From assembly GCA_949282975.1 (NCBI GenBank), contig CASDQY010000021.1:1-43081 (forward strand): a stretch of 43,081 bases of DNA. The letters are read 5' to 3'. The notes below the pieces were generated by a model. It saw only the letters and a program-made list of their open reading frames with translations, searched no databases and was not told where the DNA came from. This DNA is from an uncultured Oscillospiraceae bacterium. GTDB lineage: Bacteria; Bacillota; Clostridia; Oscillospirales; Ruminococcaceae. Positions 42,594 to 43,081 of the stretch are shown in pieces; the first letter of the stretch is position 1; the number at the start of each line of letters is the position of its first letter. The position numbers and the translations under genes are program-made.

Positions 42594-42830
42594 ATGCATA
42601 GCTATCAAGTGCTTTTTAAGGATACGAAGGATGTCAGTGATTTTGTCAACATCGCCATGGAATACCCCATGGATATGGATATTGTGTTGCAGCGCCAGAT
42701 TGTAGACGGCAAATCTTTCCTGGGAATTGCCAGCCTGCTGAGTCGGTACCGCAGTGAGCCTCTGTGCCTCACCTGCACGGAAAAGAATCCGGACTTTGAA
42801 CGCCGGATCACCCGGTTTCTGGCCGCTTAA
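42594..42830 (+). CDS. HPr-like protein lacking the phospho-histidine
   Basis: This 78-residue protein has the size and pattern of HPr: residues 30-60 (VLQRQIVDGKSFLGIASLLS) match the GKS-x-LGI-x-SL segment, with S41 at the place of the regulatory Ser46. The active-site loop that should read GxHARP is instead DTKDVSDF, so it cannot carry phosphate from EI to PTS enzymes. Such HPr-fold paralogs resemble Crh, which keeps only the serine and works in catabolite control. The ATG at 42594 has AAGGAG upstream, while an earlier start at 42558 lies in the hairpin. A terminator follows at about 42867. Function as a regulator is inferred. Confidence 0.75.
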   Translation: MHSYQVLFKDTKDVSDFVNIAMEYPMDMDIVLQRQIVDGKSFLGIASLLSRYRSEPLCLTCTEKNPDFERRITRFLAA

Positions 42831-42866
42831 TTGATTTTGCCCGTTTCGATATGATTGCTTCCTAGA

Positions 42867-42908
42867 GGTGCAGCCCGCTTGGTTTTCAGGCGGGCCGCAT
42901 CCTTTTTC
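42867..42908 (+). terminator. Intrinsic terminator after the HPr-like gene
   Basis: GCCCGC (42873-42878) pairs with GCGGGC (42890-42895), extended by GGTGC with GCATCC, followed by TTTTTC. Confidence 0.8.
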
Positions 42909-42937
42909 TTGCACTTTCAGGCGGTTTGTGGTATGCT
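42909..42937 (+). promoter_or_regulatory. Sigma-A-like promoter of the DUF4250 gene
   Basis: TTGCAC (42909-42914) and TATGCT (42932-42937) with a 17-bp spacer, starting inside the end of the preceding terminator. Confidence 0.6.
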
Positions 42938-42959
42938 CGAAGCAAAGGAGGAATGAAAG

Positions 42960-43081
42960 ATGTATCTTTCCCATGCCGAAGACCTGCCCAAAGATCCGGT
43001 GATGCTGCTCAGCATCGTCAATATGAAACTGCGGGACGGATGCCCCAGTCTGGAGGAACTGTGCAAATCTCTGGGGGCGGA
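42960..43081 (+). CDS. DUF4250 domain protein (5' part only)
   Basis: The window ends 122 nt into this gene. The 40 visible residues begin MYLSHAEDLPKDPVMLLS and continue IVNMKLRDGCPSLEELCKSLG, matching the short DUF4250 family of Firmicutes (usually about 60 residues), whose function is unknown. AGGAGG lies about 8 bp before the ATG at 42960; an overlapping ATG at 42953 is in another frame. Partial because of the window edge, not by mutation. Confidence 0.75.
   Translation, partial: MYLSHAEDLPKDPVMLLSIVNMKLRDGCPSLEELCKSLGA

Overview
The window reads as chromosome of a Gram-positive anaerobe of class Clostridia, most likely an Oscillospiraceae/Ruminococcaceae-type gut bacterium. This rests on moderately high GC, AGGAGG-type ribosome sites, sigma-A promoters with 17-bp spacers, an L-box lysine riboswitch, the Prp/L27-extension system, Mini-RNase III, a BY-kinase pair, oxygen-sensitive indolepyruvate:ferredoxin oxidoreductase, and dockerin-bearing plant-polysaccharide hydrolases. 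No rRNA, tRNA, CRISPR array, insertion sequence or integrase was seen.

Layout. 1-1 kb: a possible 31-residue membrane peptide and a minus-strand pair, a coiled-coil protein followed by a sigma region-4-like regulator. 1-4.8 kb: a PAP2 phosphatase and a GT2 membrane glycosyltransferase (minus), then a Wzz-like modulator with its tyrosine kinase (plus). 4.9-7.9 kb: a GH2 beta-galactosidase. 7.9-11.8 kb: a structured, promoter-led leader (a 6S-like fold is possible), then response regulator, histidine kinase and HtrA protease, an envelope-stress-type unit. 11.9-14.8 kb (minus): a rubredoxin/glutamate-synthase-type oxidoreductase, an AlkD-like glycosylase and a membrane ferredoxin. 15.1-17.9 kb: iorA, iorB and a C_GCAxxG_C_C protein. 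18.1-19.0 kb: uppP. 19.3-22.3 kb (minus): queA, tgt and a GNAT-like acyltransferase, a queuosine operon.

22.4-25.6 kb: an L-box-controlled asd-dapA-dapB operon for lysine and peptidoglycan diaminopimelate. 25.7-29.1 kb: a CapA-like lipoprotein and a GT-C membrane protein with a ricin-like tail. 29.2-33.4 kb: rplU-prp-rpmA, obg-mrnC, a newly noticed 55-residue Asn/Gln-rich minus-strand gene, and prfB. 33.4-42.4 kb: an arabinan-use island. GH127 (minus, cytoplasmic) is divergent from a 1534-residue secreted double-GH43 dockerin protein, followed by a secreted dockerin protein built on a transglutaminase fold that has lost its catalytic triad. 42.5 kb to the end: an HPr-like protein without the phospho-histidine, and the start of a DUF4250 gene cut by the window edge.

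The best candidates for something undescribed are the dockerin-linked pseudo-transglutaminase beside the arabinanase, the Asn/Gln-rich small protein with a sporulation-like promoter, the long structured RNA ahead of the two-component system, and the GT-C/ricin-like fusion. All functions are inferred by reading motifs; no database search was run.
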